DNA of 43,508 bases from contig JAMNZB010000003.1 of the NCBI GenBank assembly GCA_023622515.1, positions 1 to 43,508 of the forward strand. The letters run 5' to 3'. This document shows, piece after piece, positions 17,909 to 25,948 of this stretch. The notes beneath the pieces are model-generated. The model worked only from the letters and a program-made list of their open reading frames with translations. It was not told the DNA's origin and made no database searches. Both the position numbers and the translations under genes were made by a program. Position 1 is the stretch's first letter, and every line of letters begins with the position of its first letter. This stretch comes from Bacillota bacterium (GTDB taxonomy: Bacteria; Bacillota; Clostridia; Saccharofermentanales; DTU023).

Positions 17909-19117
17909 TTATTTGCCGGATTTTTTCTTTTCAATAATTTGAGCGGCTTCTAATTCTGAAGCGGACCGAATCAGGTTTTTCCCAAATCTTTTTTCCAATG
18001 AATGAAGGGTTTTCTCCAGAATCTCGTGTTTTTTCCTTTGTACTTTTTTTTCTGCCCCTAAATCAAAAAAACTTAGCTGTTCGTAGGCCCTTTGACAAAA
18101 ATTGCTTACCGTAATTCCGATTAACCTAACCGGCCGGCTTTCCAGGGAGTCAAATAGGGCAGCGGCTATCTCGTAAATGCTTTCTGCTGACCTGGTCGCA
18201 TCTACTGTTTTGGAACGGGTAATCGACTGCATATTGCCGTAGGTAAGTTTAAGGCTTATGGTCTGACAAAAAAGCTCTTCAGCATGCAGCTTATGACTAA
18301 GTTCCCTGGCATATAAACGCAATAAACTTTTTAAAAAAACTGAATCTGTGCTGTCTTTTTGCAGCGTTCTTTCTTGCCCTATTGATTTCGCACTATTCTC
18401 ATAATAAGGAGTAACAGTACGCGGATCCTCGCCTTTGGCGATAGCCAGTATTTGTTTTGCCGATTTCCCGTACTGCTGTAAAAAGAGGCTTTCTGCAGAC
18501 AAAAGCTGGCGAACGGTCACAATCCCTATAGCCTTTAGTTTTTGACTAGTGACCTTACCAACACCATGTAATACGGAGACTTTACGGTCAAGGACCAAGT
18601 CTAGCCAAGCCTCCTTATCCGGAATGACAAACAGGCCATCAGGTTTTTTCTCTTCACTGGCGAGTTTGGCGCTGGCCATTGAGTAACCGACGCCAACGGA
18701 ACAAGTTAAGTTTTCGCTGCTATAAATTCTTTCCTTAATTTCTTTCGCTATAGACTTAGCTTTGACAAAAGTCATTTCCTGCCCTGAAATATCAATATAG
18801 GCTTCATCAAAGGCTAAAAATTCAACACTCTCACTGTAGTTTAGCCATATTTCCCGAATTTTTTGCGATACTTCCGCATATAAATCAATCCGGGTTTTGA
18901 GGAAGACACCCTGGGGGCAGAGCCGGTAGGCATCCTTAATATTCATGGCTGAATGGATACCATATTTTCTTGCCTCATAATTGCAGGCAGCCACCACCCC
19001 ACGCTGGTTGGGGAGGGCCCCGACAATAATAGGTCTACCCGCTATGGCGGGATTTTCCCGTGCTTCAATGGAAGCATAGAAAGCATCCATATCAACATGT
19101 AGTATTACCCTGGTCAT
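17909..19117 (-). CDS. dinB: DNA polymerase IV (Y-family translesion polymerase)
   Basis: This 402-residue protein is a Y-family polymerase that copies damaged DNA. It starts with the catalytic metal-binding motif HVDMDAFYASIEARENP and the palm motif EFLAFDEAYIDIS, which supply the acidic residues. A helix-hairpin-helix region (VLHGVGKVTSQKLKAIGI) and a little-finger domain follow. Near the C-terminus YEQLSFFDLG resembles the beta-clamp-binding motif QLSLF. Length and order fit DinB. AGGAAGG lies before the ATG. The upstream tRNA-Sec gene is on the same strand but has its own terminator; I see no LexA box that I can support. Confidence 0.95.
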   Translation of the reverse strand: MTRVILHVDMDAFYASIEARENPAIAGRPIIVGALPNQRGVVAACNYEARKYGIHSAMNIKDAYRLCPQGVFLKTRIDLYAEVSQKIREIWLNYSESVEFLAFDEAYIDISGQEMTFVKAKSIAKEIKERIYSSENLTCSVGVGYSMASAKLASEEKKPDGLFVIPDKEAWLDLVLDRKVSVLHGVGKVTSQKLKAIGIVTVRQLLSAESLFLQQYGKSAKQILAIAKGEDPRTVTPYYENSAKSIGQERTLQKDSTDSVFLKSLLRLYARELSHKLHAEELFCQTISLKLTYGNMQSITRSKTVDATRSAESIYEIAAALFDSLESRPVRLIGITVSNFCQRAYEQLSFFDLGAEKKVQRKKHEILEKTLHSLEKRFGKNLIRSASELEAAQIIEKKKSGK

Positions 19118-19288
19118 CTATAGCCTTCCTAAATTTCTCTTAACAAGAATATACCACAAGTATCTCAATGAAGAAGCTAGGATGATATTCGAAAACAGGT
19201 CCGGTGTAAGCCATTGCCAAGGGTGATTTCCCAGTCTTTTCATGAAAAATGAATTAAAAATCAATATTCTACATTCACTTTACCGGGG

Positions 19289-19316
19289 CAAGCGCAATTA
19301 AACAAGCGCAATTAAA
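19289..19316. repeat. Perfect 14-bp tandem duplication
   Basis: CAAGCGCAATTAAA occurs twice head to tail at 19289-19302 and 19303-19316, in the gap between dinB and the tRNA-Sec terminator. No function is evident; slipped-strand duplication is a simple explanation. Confidence 0.8.
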
Positions 19317-19320
19317 TAAG

Positions 19321-19354
19321 AAAAAAGCCCCGAATACGCATAGTAGCCGGGGCT
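19321..19354 (-). terminator. Terminator of the tRNA-Sec gene
   Basis: On the minus strand AGCCCCG pairs with CGGGGCT around a 15-base loop and is followed by six T. It lies 10 bp after the 3' end of tRNA-Sec. Confidence 0.85.
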
Positions 19355-19363
19355 CTGAAGATA

Positions 19364-19461
19364 TGGCGGGAACACGTGGGAATCGAACCCACCGGAGAAG
19401 CTTCTAACCCCTCTCAGACGGTTTTGAAGACCGCGGGGCACACCAGCACCCATCTGCTCCC
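19364..19461 (-). tRNA. selC: tRNA-Sec (anticodon UCA)
   Basis: The minus strand gives a 98-nt tRNA with encoded CCA. The anticodon loop is CTTCAAA with anticodon TCA, flanked by GCGGT/ACCGT. The D arm has a 6-pair stem with a 4-base loop (GGGTGC TGGT GTGCCC), a long variable arm follows, and the T arm is GTGGG-TTCGATT-CCCAC; the eight-base 3' acceptor strand plus G discriminator is typical of bacterial tRNA-Sec. The outermost eighth acceptor pair appears mismatched. It inserts selenocysteine at UGA codons with SelA, SelB and SelD, none of which is in the window. Confidence 0.96.
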
Positions 19462-19710
19462 GTTTACAAAGTCATCTTAAAAATGCTAAGAATAAGCCTT
19501 ACAAAAGATAACAAATTTAGCCTCAATAGGCAAGTTGTAGAGGAATTTTGCCGGTAAAAGTTTTCCTTTGCAAAAAAAGAAGCCGGGCGGGGCTCTATTT
19601 CCGTAAAATGCAAGAAAAGCATCAGGTCGGATGGGAGAGGGCGGATAAGAGCATTTCCCGACAAGATAAAGTATAATGAAAAAACAAACCACTCTTTTGC
19701 AAGAGCTATT

Positions 19711-19754
19711 ACTAGAAATAACGACTAGAAAACGACTAGAACTATTAACTAGAA
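19711..19754. repeat. Four direct copies of ACTAGAA upstream of hslO
   Basis: ACTAGAA occurs at 19711, 19724, 19735 and 19748, with start-to-start distances of 13, 11 and 13 bp, ending about 27 bp before the hslO start codon. Spacing near one helical turn suggests a regulator-binding array, but no known regulator fits that I recognise. The rest of the 319-bp gap 19462-19780 contains no gene I can support. Confidence 0.6.
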
Positions 19755-19780
19755 ACAACTAAGGAATATAGGAGTAATTC

Positions 19781-20662
19781 ATGAAAGACCAACTGATTCG
19801 CATCACTGTAGCCAATGGGCAAGCCAGGGCCTTTATTACCCAAAGTAAAAATACTGTGGAAAAAGCCCGGCAAATTCATGGTTCGTCACCTGTGGTAACG
19901 GCAGCACACGGACGCTTATTAAGTGCAGCAGCCATGATGGGTATGACCCTTGGTGAGGAGGACGATAAATTAAGTATCATTGTAAAAGGATCAGGTCCGG
20001 TAGGCTCCATTTTAGTGACAGCAAATTCTCAGGGGCAGGTGAAGGGTATCCCGGAAAACCCCCAGGTTGAAGTAGCAAATAAAGCCAATGGCAAGCTTGA
20101 TGTTGCCGGCTTGATTGGACCGGGAACCATCACGGTTGTGAAGGATATGGGAACAAAAGAACCCTTTTCAGGAACCGTAGAGCTCTTGAGCTCGGAAATA
20201 GCGGAAGACCTTGCCTATTACTACTTACAATCTGAACAGACTCCCTCGGCTTTAGCCTTGGGTGTCCACATAGCCAGTAATTATAGGGTGGAAGCCTCCG
20301 GCGGATATTTAATCCAAATGCTTCCTGATTCTGATGATGCGATTGCGGCAAAAATTGAAGAGAGGGTGATAGCCCTGGGCCCGGTTTCCGAGCTGTTCCT
20401 CAAAGGCTATACGGTTGAAAGTCTTGCTGATGCGTTGTTTTCCGAACTTGGCTATGACATAACCGAGCGACTAAACTTAGATTATGTTTGCTCCTGTTCC
20501 AAAGACAGGATGAAGGCTTTACTGCTTTCTTTAGGTAAAGAAGACTTGCTGGTCATGAAAGAAGAGGATAGTGGAGCGGAGCTTGTATGTCATTTTTGTA
20601 ATTCAACCTATTATTTTACAGAAAATGACCTTGAAAGCTTAATTGAATTTTTAGGCGGCTAA
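19781..20662 (+). CDS. hslO: Redox-regulated chaperone Hsp33
   Basis: This 293-residue protein is Hsp33, a cytoplasmic holdase that becomes active when its zinc-bound cysteines are oxidised. The N-terminal domain shows family stretches such as HGRLLSAAAMMG and KGSGPVGSILVTANSQGQVKG. The redox switch is complete: C237 and C239 (VCSCSKDR) and C270 and C273 (VCHFC). Length equals the family norm. AGGAG precedes the ATG. In an anaerobe it would serve during oxygen or hypochlorous stress. It is followed after 81 bp by a hydrolase gene; co-transcription is possible but not certain. Confidence 0.96.
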   Translation: MKDQLIRITVANGQARAFITQSKNTVEKARQIHGSSPVVTAAHGRLLSAAAMMGMTLGEEDDKLSIIVKGSGPVGSILVTANSQGQVKGIPENPQVEVANKANGKLDVAGLIGPGTITVVKDMGTKEPFSGTVELLSSEIAEDLAYYYLQSEQTPSALALGVHIASNYRVEASGGYLIQMLPDSDDAIAAKIEERVIALGPVSELFLKGYTVESLADALFSELGYDITERLNLDYVCSCSKDRMKALLLSLGKEDLLVMKEEDSGAELVCHFCNSTYYFTENDLESLIEFLGG

Positions 20663-20743
20663 GTCCGGATGAGAACAGCTAGCCGGAAGAGCAGAGTACA
20701 CACCGAAGTCATACATACGGGATAAGGATATGGAGAGTGCCTA

Positions 20744-21667
20744 ATGATAATTAAAGAGTTTACCTACCCCTCATCAAATGACGAGAGTATGTTATTTGCT
20801 ACGGCTTATCTTCCGGAGAAGGCGCCTGTTGCTGCCCTGCAAATTCTTCATGGCTATGCAGAACACATTGGGGTCTACGCAAGTTTTATGCAAGAAATGA
20901 GCCGGGCAGGCTATATTGTTTTCGGTGCTGACCATATCGGTCATGGTCGTAGTGTCAGCGATGAAGCGGAAAAAATGGATTTCGGCTCTCTTGATGCCCT
21001 GGACTATATATTAGCTGATGCCCTTCAGCTCAAAAAACAAATGGAAAAGGAGCATGGGCCTAATTTCCCCTGTTACCTTATAGGGCACAGCATGGGCTCG
21101 CTGATTGCCCGTTGTCTCCTTATAACCCGGCCACAGGAATGGGATAAAGTTATATTAATGGGAACAGGGCATATCCCCTATGAAGAAGCACAAGTGAATA
21201 AACAGAGCTTAACACCGCTCATCAAGATTTTCAAAGGTTCCAGGAAGAGCCTTTTTGTTAACTTCTTAGGGGTTGGTAAGTACAACGGCCACTTTATAAA
21301 AGAGCGAGACCATTCGGCCTGGACTTGTTCCGACAAGGCGGTTTTAGAAGCGAAAAAAGATGATCCGCTGCGCGGGTCTATCGGTTCGCTCTACACCTTC
21401 TATGTATTAAATGAGATGTTTCTCTTAACGGGGACTAGTGATGAACTGGCTAAGATGGACAAAGTAAAGCCGGTGTATTTTATTTCCGGTGCAGAGGATG
21501 CCTTCGGTGGTTTTGGAGAAGGAGTCAGGGAGGTATATGAGCAGTTTGCGGCCGAGGGTATGGAGAATATTGCCCTAAAGCTTTACCCGGAGGCCCGCCA
21601 TGAAATCTTATTTGAATCTTGCCAAGATGAAGTTATCGCAGATATAAAAGCATTTCTGGAGAGATAA
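20744..21667 (+). CDS. Alpha/beta hydrolase, monoacylglycerol-lipase-like (serine aminopeptidase S33 / Hydrolase_4 type)
   Basis: This 307-residue soluble protein has the alpha/beta hydrolase fold. It shows the oxyanion region ILHGYAEHIGVYASF, the characteristic GADHIGHGRS, the nucleophile elbow GHSMGS with Ser116, a likely acid Asp in SGAEDAFGG and the catalytic His in EARHEIL. These match Hydrolase_4 proteins (lysophospholipase / monoglyceride lipase group). No signal peptide or membrane segment is present. The following sensor gene starts 5 bp after its stop, so the hydrolase belongs to the regulatory operon; perhaps it acts on a lipid or ester linked to the sensed signal, but that is inference. 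Confidence 0.9.
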   Translation: MIIKEFTYPSSNDESMLFATAYLPEKAPVAALQILHGYAEHIGVYASFMQEMSRAGYIVFGADHIGHGRSVSDEAEKMDFGSLDALDYILADALQLKKQMEKEHGPNFPCYLIGHSMGSLIARCLLITRPQEWDKVILMGTGHIPYEEAQVNKQSLTPLIKIFKGSRKSLFVNFLGVGKYNGHFIKERDHSAWTCSDKAVLEAKKDDPLRGSIGSLYTFYVLNEMFLLTGTSDELAKMDKVKPVYFISGAEDAFGGFGEGVREVYEQFAAEGMENIALKLYPEARHEILFESCQDEVIADIKAFLER

Positions 21668-21672
21668 AGCCT

Positions 21673-23355
21673 ATGAAAAAAATAGAGAGGCGAAACCGTT
21701 TAACAGCGCTTGCTGCTGTGGCACTGATTTTGCTGGCTGCCGTAATACGAAATAGCTCTCTGTTTAGCGAGTTCTATCTTAACCAAGTAGCCTATATTCT
21801 GGTCTATCTTATTTATATAGGCCTGATTACAGCTTGGACAGTCTCCTTAAAACAAAGAATCATGCAGAAAAATATTCTTCGCTACCTCCTTCTCATTGCC
21901 GGCCTGATGATGTTTTGGATTGTGGTACGTACGGTTAAATTCAAATTTACCCCTGATGACTCAATATATGAACGAATTTTCTGGTACGCCTACTATATTC
22001 CTTTGATCTTCATTCCCCTTCTTGGCTTTTACATTTCACTATGTCTGGGGAATGATGAAAAAAACCGACCGGAAAAGCGTTACTTATTCCTGCTTATCCC
22101 GGCTGTAAGCCTGGCTTTTATTTTTTTAAGCAATGACTGGCATCAACGGGTTTTTGTCTTCCGCCCTGATATGGACAATTGTACTGTAGATTATCGTTAC
22201 GGCCTTTTTTATTATGTGGCGATGACCTGGTTTTTTTTCTTCTCTTTCCTAGCCTTACACATTACGACGAAAAAGAGTCGCAGCCAATTGCCTAGCAGGC
22301 GGGCTTTTGTCCCCTTGCTGATTATTTTTTCCGGTATTTTCTATGTATTTGCCTACATATTTTTTGATTTTCGTTTTATAGAAATGACGGCCATGTCTTG
22401 CTTCCTCATAGCGGCCGTCTTGGAAAGCCATATTCGTAGCGGCCTGATTCCCTCAAATGCAAGATACGATGTCTTGCTGGACTACTCTTTGCTTGATATT
22501 CAGCTGCGTGACCTGGCAGGTCAAGTCCGCTTTGGAACGGACAAAAATTTTTCCCCGGATAAGGATGACTTTTTCCAAGGACTGCAGACCGGCCAGCTGG
22601 AGGGTGATGAGACTTGGGAATATCACTCAGCGCCGATACAAGGCGGTTATGTCCTTTGGCGAGAAAATATTGCTAAAATTACACGAACGAACAAACGTTT
22701 GAAGGAATACCGTGATTTTTTAGCGGAGAATAACCTGATTATCCGGAAAGAACTGGACAGCACTTCAGAAAGTCTCCGCATCAAAGAAAAGACGCGTTTA
22801 TTTACTCTAATCCGCGAAAAGACCAAGCGGCAGCTTAGAGAAATCGAATGGCGTTTGGCCATGATGCCTGAAGATAATCCTGAGGTCTGTAAAAAAATGC
22901 TCACGGAAATATGTTTTTTTGCCAGCTTTATTAAGCGACGCGGCCATTTGCTTTTGCTGAAAGAGGAATCGCTTTTTGCCGGCAGCTATGAGTTGTATCA
23001 CAGCCTGGGAGAGTCCTGCCGCATGCTGGAGGCCCTTGGCATAAGCGGGGAACTAGCTTTTCCTGATGAGTTTTTCCTTCCGGTTGATATTATTGAAGTA
23101 TGCTATGTTTTTTTTGAACAAGCTGTAAAGGATAATTTAGAAAGCTTGGAGAGAATTTCTATTAGCCTTGAAAACGGAAGGAAAACATACAGTTATATCA
23201 TTGAAATGACCTTTAAGGAGGGGTGTAGTTTCACTTGGGAGAAGAGGGGAAAAGAAGAGCTTGCCCTGCTAGGCGGAGAACTGACTTTCACTAGCAAAGA
23301 AGAGGGTCTTAGCAGCTTAATACTTTCTTTTGCTAAAGGAGGTGACAGTCAATGA
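21673..23355 (+). CDS. 7TM-type sensor protein with degenerate histidine-kinase domain
   Basis: This 560-residue protein has about eight hydrophobic segments in residues 10-260, resembling the N-terminal 7TM region of histidine kinases (including SNDWHQRVFVF, similar to the TN-x-LHQLVF of that domain). A PAS-like stretch (about 270-345) and a coiled coil (about 345-400) follow. The C-terminal part has kinase-like secondary structure with an N-box-like FFEQAVKDNLES, but I find no phospho-acceptor His motif and no DNG or GxG nucleotide motifs. It is therefore probably a pseudokinase-type sensor. It overlaps the next gene, an intact kinase, by 4 bp (ATGA), so the two are probably made together and may form a heteromer. 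Confidence 0.75.
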   Translation: MKKIERRNRLTALAAVALILLAAVIRNSSLFSEFYLNQVAYILVYLIYIGLITAWTVSLKQRIMQKNILRYLLLIAGLMMFWIVVRTVKFKFTPDDSIYERIFWYAYYIPLIFIPLLGFYISLCLGNDEKNRPEKRYLFLLIPAVSLAFIFLSNDWHQRVFVFRPDMDNCTVDYRYGLFYYVAMTWFFFFSFLALHITTKKSRSQLPSRRAFVPLLIIFSGIFYVFAYIFFDFRFIEMTAMSCFLIAAVLESHIRSGLIPSNARYDVLLDYSLLDIQLRDLAGQVRFGTDKNFSPDKDDFFQGLQTGQLEGDETWEYHSAPIQGGYVLWRENIAKITRTNKRLKEYRDFLAENNLIIRKELDSTSESLRIKEKTRLFTLIREKTKRQLREIEWRLAMMPEDNPEVCKKMLTEICFFASFIKRRGHLLLLKEESLFAGSYELYHSLGESCRMLEALGISGELAFPDEFFLPVDIIEVCYVFFEQAVKDNLESLERISISLENGRKTYSYIIEMTFKEGCSFTWEKRGKEELALLGGELTFTSKEEGLSSLILSFAKGGDSQ

Positions 23356-24635
23356 CCTTCTTTACTCTGCCTTATCCGCTTCAGTTTTTGTTTGTAGCTT
23401 GGGTTTTTTTCTTATATATTCCCTTGCTGCTTATTATTTTTCTCAAAATTTATCGAGCTTTGCCCCTGCGGGCTTACCTTCCTGATTTATTTTGCTTGCT
23501 GCTCTTGATGCTGGATAGCTATACTCTTGTTGCCTCTTCGTCAGCAAGGCTGAGGGGGTATTCCGGAATACCCTACCAAGATTTCATGACCTCTCTGCCT
23601 ATTATTATCCATCTTGGCGTTGTAATCTTCGTTAGCATATGGTGTATTAGACGTTTTTATGAGAATAACAAGCAGAATACAAATACCTTAACAATAAACT
23701 CTGTGCGTGAAGCCTTGGATAATTTACCAAGTGGCCTCTGCCTGGCTTTGGACAACGGAATCCCTGTTTTTACCAATAGGCAGATGTATTCTTTAGCTGC
23801 TCAAATAACCGGTGAATTCTTAAGCAATCTCCATATATTTTGGGAACAATTATTGCAGCTGGGAGAAAGGATTGGTGGTGATCAAAGGCAAGTAATCCTT
23901 TTCTTACCGGGCGGTCAAGCCTGGCGTTTTATCAGGGAGGAGCTTATTGTAGAGGAGGAAGTTTTTGTCCAAGTAGTGGCTATGGATATTTCTCGTTTAT
24001 GGGCGATATCCAAGGAGTTGGAGAGAGAGAATAAGCAACTGGCCGGGCAACGAAGACGCTTGCGCCAACTCTTGGAGAATATCGTAGAAATCCGCCAAAG
24101 AGAAGAACTTTTGTCATCAAAAATCCGTCTGCACGACCAACTCGGTAAAGTCATATTAACGACACGACATCATCTCGAAGGTGAGTTGTCAAAGGAAGCT
24201 TGCCAAACGCTTGTGACCATGTGGAAAGAACTTATTGATGGTCTGGGGGTCGATGTTACTTCAGGAGATGGGAAAATGGAAGCACTAAATGAATTGATTA
24301 ATGTCGCTTCTGTTCTTGGTTGTGAGATTTCATTTATTGGGAATTTTCCGGAGCAAGACGGTATTTTTCTGGCTGCTGTCCGCGAGGCCTTGACCAACGC
24401 TGTCCGCCATGCCAAGGCGAGCCTGCTGACTGTTTGTACCGAAGAAAGAGAGGGAGATACCCAAGTTGTTATTTTTGATAACGGCAGAAAGAAGATCGGG
24501 AAATTTGTCGAGGGAAGTGGACTTTCCACTTTAAGAGAGAGGGTAGAACTTATCGGGGGGACCATGGATGTTGACAGCACTTCCGGTGTCCGCCTTACAA
24601 TAACTGTTCCCAGAAAGGGGTTAGTCCGTGGTTAG
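23352..24635 (+). CDS. Membrane sensor histidine kinase (HisKA_3 / NarX-DesK type)
   Basis: This 427-residue kinase has about three membrane segments in residues 5-115, a sensor-like middle domain, a coiled coil (about 215-250) and a catalytic half. The phospho-acceptor region KIRLHDQLGK carries His261, the HisKA_3 form. The N box is REALTNAVRHA, the first G box VVIFDNG and the second GSGLSTLRERVELIGG, all intact. It overlaps the degenerate sensor upstream by 4 bp and the response-regulator gene downstream by 8 bp. It is the likely phosphoryl donor of that regulator. The signal is unknown. Confidence 0.88.
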   Translation: MTFFTLPYPLQFLFVAWVFFLYIPLLLIIFLKIYRALPLRAYLPDLFCLLLLMLDSYTLVASSSARLRGYSGIPYQDFMTSLPIIIHLGVVIFVSIWCIRRFYENNKQNTNTLTINSVREALDNLPSGLCLALDNGIPVFTNRQMYSLAAQITGEFLSNLHIFWEQLLQLGERIGGDQRQVILFLPGGQAWRFIREELIVEEEVFVQVVAMDISRLWAISKELERENKQLAGQRRRLRQLLENIVEIRQREELLSSKIRLHDQLGKVILTTRHHLEGELSKEACQTLVTMWKELIDGLGVDVTSGDGKMEALNELINVASVLGCEISFIGNFPEQDGIFLAAVREALTNAVRHAKASLLTVCTEEREGDTQVVIFDNGRKKIGKFVEGSGLSTLRERVELIGGTMDVDSTSGVRLTITVPRKGLVRG

Positions 24636-25257
24636 AGTTTTAATTGTTGATGATTCTCTCATAGCAAGGAATATTTTGACATCCATTGTTGCAGAGTCGA
24701 AAAGCTATAGGCTTGTACAAGCTTTAGAAAGTGCAGAAAATGCCGTAGTTTACTGTATGTCAGGAAATGTCGACCTGATTTTGATGGATGTCTATACCTT
24801 GGGGGGAGAAAGCGGTCTGAAAGCGGCCGAGAAAATCAAGCGGCTTTATCCGCAGATAAAAATTATTATTATTACTTCTATGCCGGAGGAGTCCTTTATT
24901 CGCAAGGCCAAAGAAGTTGGATGTGAGAGTTTTTGGTATAAGGATGCCGGTGAAGAAGAGATTCTTCATGTGATGGACCGGACGATGGCCGGCGAATCGG
25001 TTTATCCTGAACGTACCCCTGTTGTCAAAATCGGCTGTGCAGAAAGTACAGAATTTACCCCCAAAGAATTAGAGGTCTTACGCCTTTTGAGTACGGCGAA
25101 AAACTACCGGGAACTAGGAGAAAAACTAGGTATTTCTGAGCGGACGGTGCGTTATCACCTCAGTAATCTGTTGCAGAAAACCGGCTATGAAACACCTATG
25201 CAGCTTGTCTTTGATATTGCTCAAAAAGGCTTTATGGTTAGTTTTCGAGACGAGTAG
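24628..25257 (+). CDS. Response regulator, NarL/LuxR family
   Basis: This 209-residue regulator has a receiver domain with the acidic pair VDDS (Asp8, Asp9), phospho-acceptor Asp54 (LILMDVYT), the switch Thr/Ser region IIITS and the conserved Lys (FWYKDAG). The C-terminal LuxR-type helix-turn-helix (about 141-195) shows FTPKELEVLRLL and GISERTVRYHLSNLLQK. The start is a GTG at 24628 inside the end of the kinase gene, an 8-bp overlap indicating translational coupling. Candidate targets are its own operon and the envelope genes just downstream. A terminator follows about 35 bp after the stop. Confidence 0.93.
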   Translation: MVRVLIVDDSLIARNILTSIVAESKSYRLVQALESAENAVVYCMSGNVDLILMDVYTLGGESGLKAAEKIKRLYPQIKIIIITSMPEESFIRKAKEVGCESFWYKDAGEEEILHVMDRTMAGESVYPERTPVVKIGCAESTEFTPKELEVLRLLSTAKNYRELGEKLGISERTVRYHLSNLLQKTGYETPMQLVFDIAQKGFMVSFRDE

Positions 25258-25292
25258 CCGGCTTTACTTTCCCTTTCTGGCCAATGTTTATG

Positions 25293-25321
25293 CCCTGTCA
25301 TATCCGACAGGGTATTTTTTT
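25293..25321 (+). terminator. Rho-independent terminator after the response regulator
   Basis: CCCTGTC (25293-25299) and GACAGGG (25306-25312) form a stem with a 6-base loop followed by TATTTTTTT. It separates the regulatory operon from the next gene set. Confidence 0.9.
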
Positions 25322-25366
25322 GGCCTTTTGCTAAACTAGTCTTGAGACCAAGCTTAAGGAGGAAGT

Positions 25367-25903
25367 ATGAATCCCTTTATTACCGACAAAGTTAATCAGA
25401 AGAGCCCTTTCAAGAAACCGTCCCTGTATTTTTGTGCCCTGATGGCTGTTGCCTGCCTGGCTGTCTTTCCCGGTTTGATTAGTGAAGGAAAGGGTGACTC
25501 CGCCTTTTTAGGGCTGGGGATTGCTTTTCTCTTTGCCCTCCCCCTTATCAAAGAGTTAAGAGCTATGCGTGAACGAAACTATGCCCGGGAAATTGCCTCT
25601 TATCTTAATGGCCTGCCCGCACAAACTATTGATATGGAGACAATGGAAAAGAAAATTCCTATTGCAGAGCCTGTAAAGAAATTGGCAAGGTGCATTGATA
25701 AAGGCTATCTGACCAATGTAAGCCTGGATTGGGAACACAAGATAGTTGTCCTGACGGCAAAAAACAGATTGGTAGAAAAAGAACAATATATAGAGGTAAG
25801 ATGCAATAGTTGCGGAGCCTCTAAACTCATGATCAGAGGGCGCATTGCCAATTGCGACTATTGTGGCAGCCCTCTTGTTGGTACAGAAAAGCAGGATATA
25901 TAG
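25367..25903 (+). CDS. Membrane-anchored zinc-ribbon protein of unknown function
   Basis: This 178-residue protein has two hydrophobic segments (about residues 22-40 and 48-64), a cytoplasmic or external middle region, and a C-terminal zinc ribbon: RCNSCGASK and NCDYCGSPL give two CxxC pairs 13-15 residues apart. The ribbon probably binds one zinc ion and may contact protein or nucleic acid. AAGGAGGAAG gives a strong ribosome site. It is followed after 45 bp by a TMEM43-like gene. I do not recognise the family beyond the ribbon. Confidence 0.75.
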   Translation: MNPFITDKVNQKSPFKKPSLYFCALMAVACLAVFPGLISEGKGDSAFLGLGIAFLFALPLIKELRAMRERNYAREIASYLNGLPAQTIDMETMEKKIPIAEPVKKLARCIDKGYLTNVSLDWEHKIVVLTAKNRLVEKEQYIEVRCNSCGASKLMIRGRIANCDYCGSPLVGTEKQDI

Positions 25904-25948
25904 CAGAATTCCTGCTCCTAAAAACGAATACACGAGGAGGACGGGGTT

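Noticed and set aside
19462-19520. Promoter of tRNA-Sec with TTGTAA and TAAGAT boxes on the minus strand
   Set aside because: The spacing is about 19 bases and both boxes are weak, so I did not list it.
19486-19758. Minus-strand open frame of 90 residues between tRNA-Sec and hslO
   Set aside because: No convincing ribosome site, odd composition rich in Phe, Pro and Ser, and it runs through the ACTAGAA repeats and the upstream region of tRNA-Sec.
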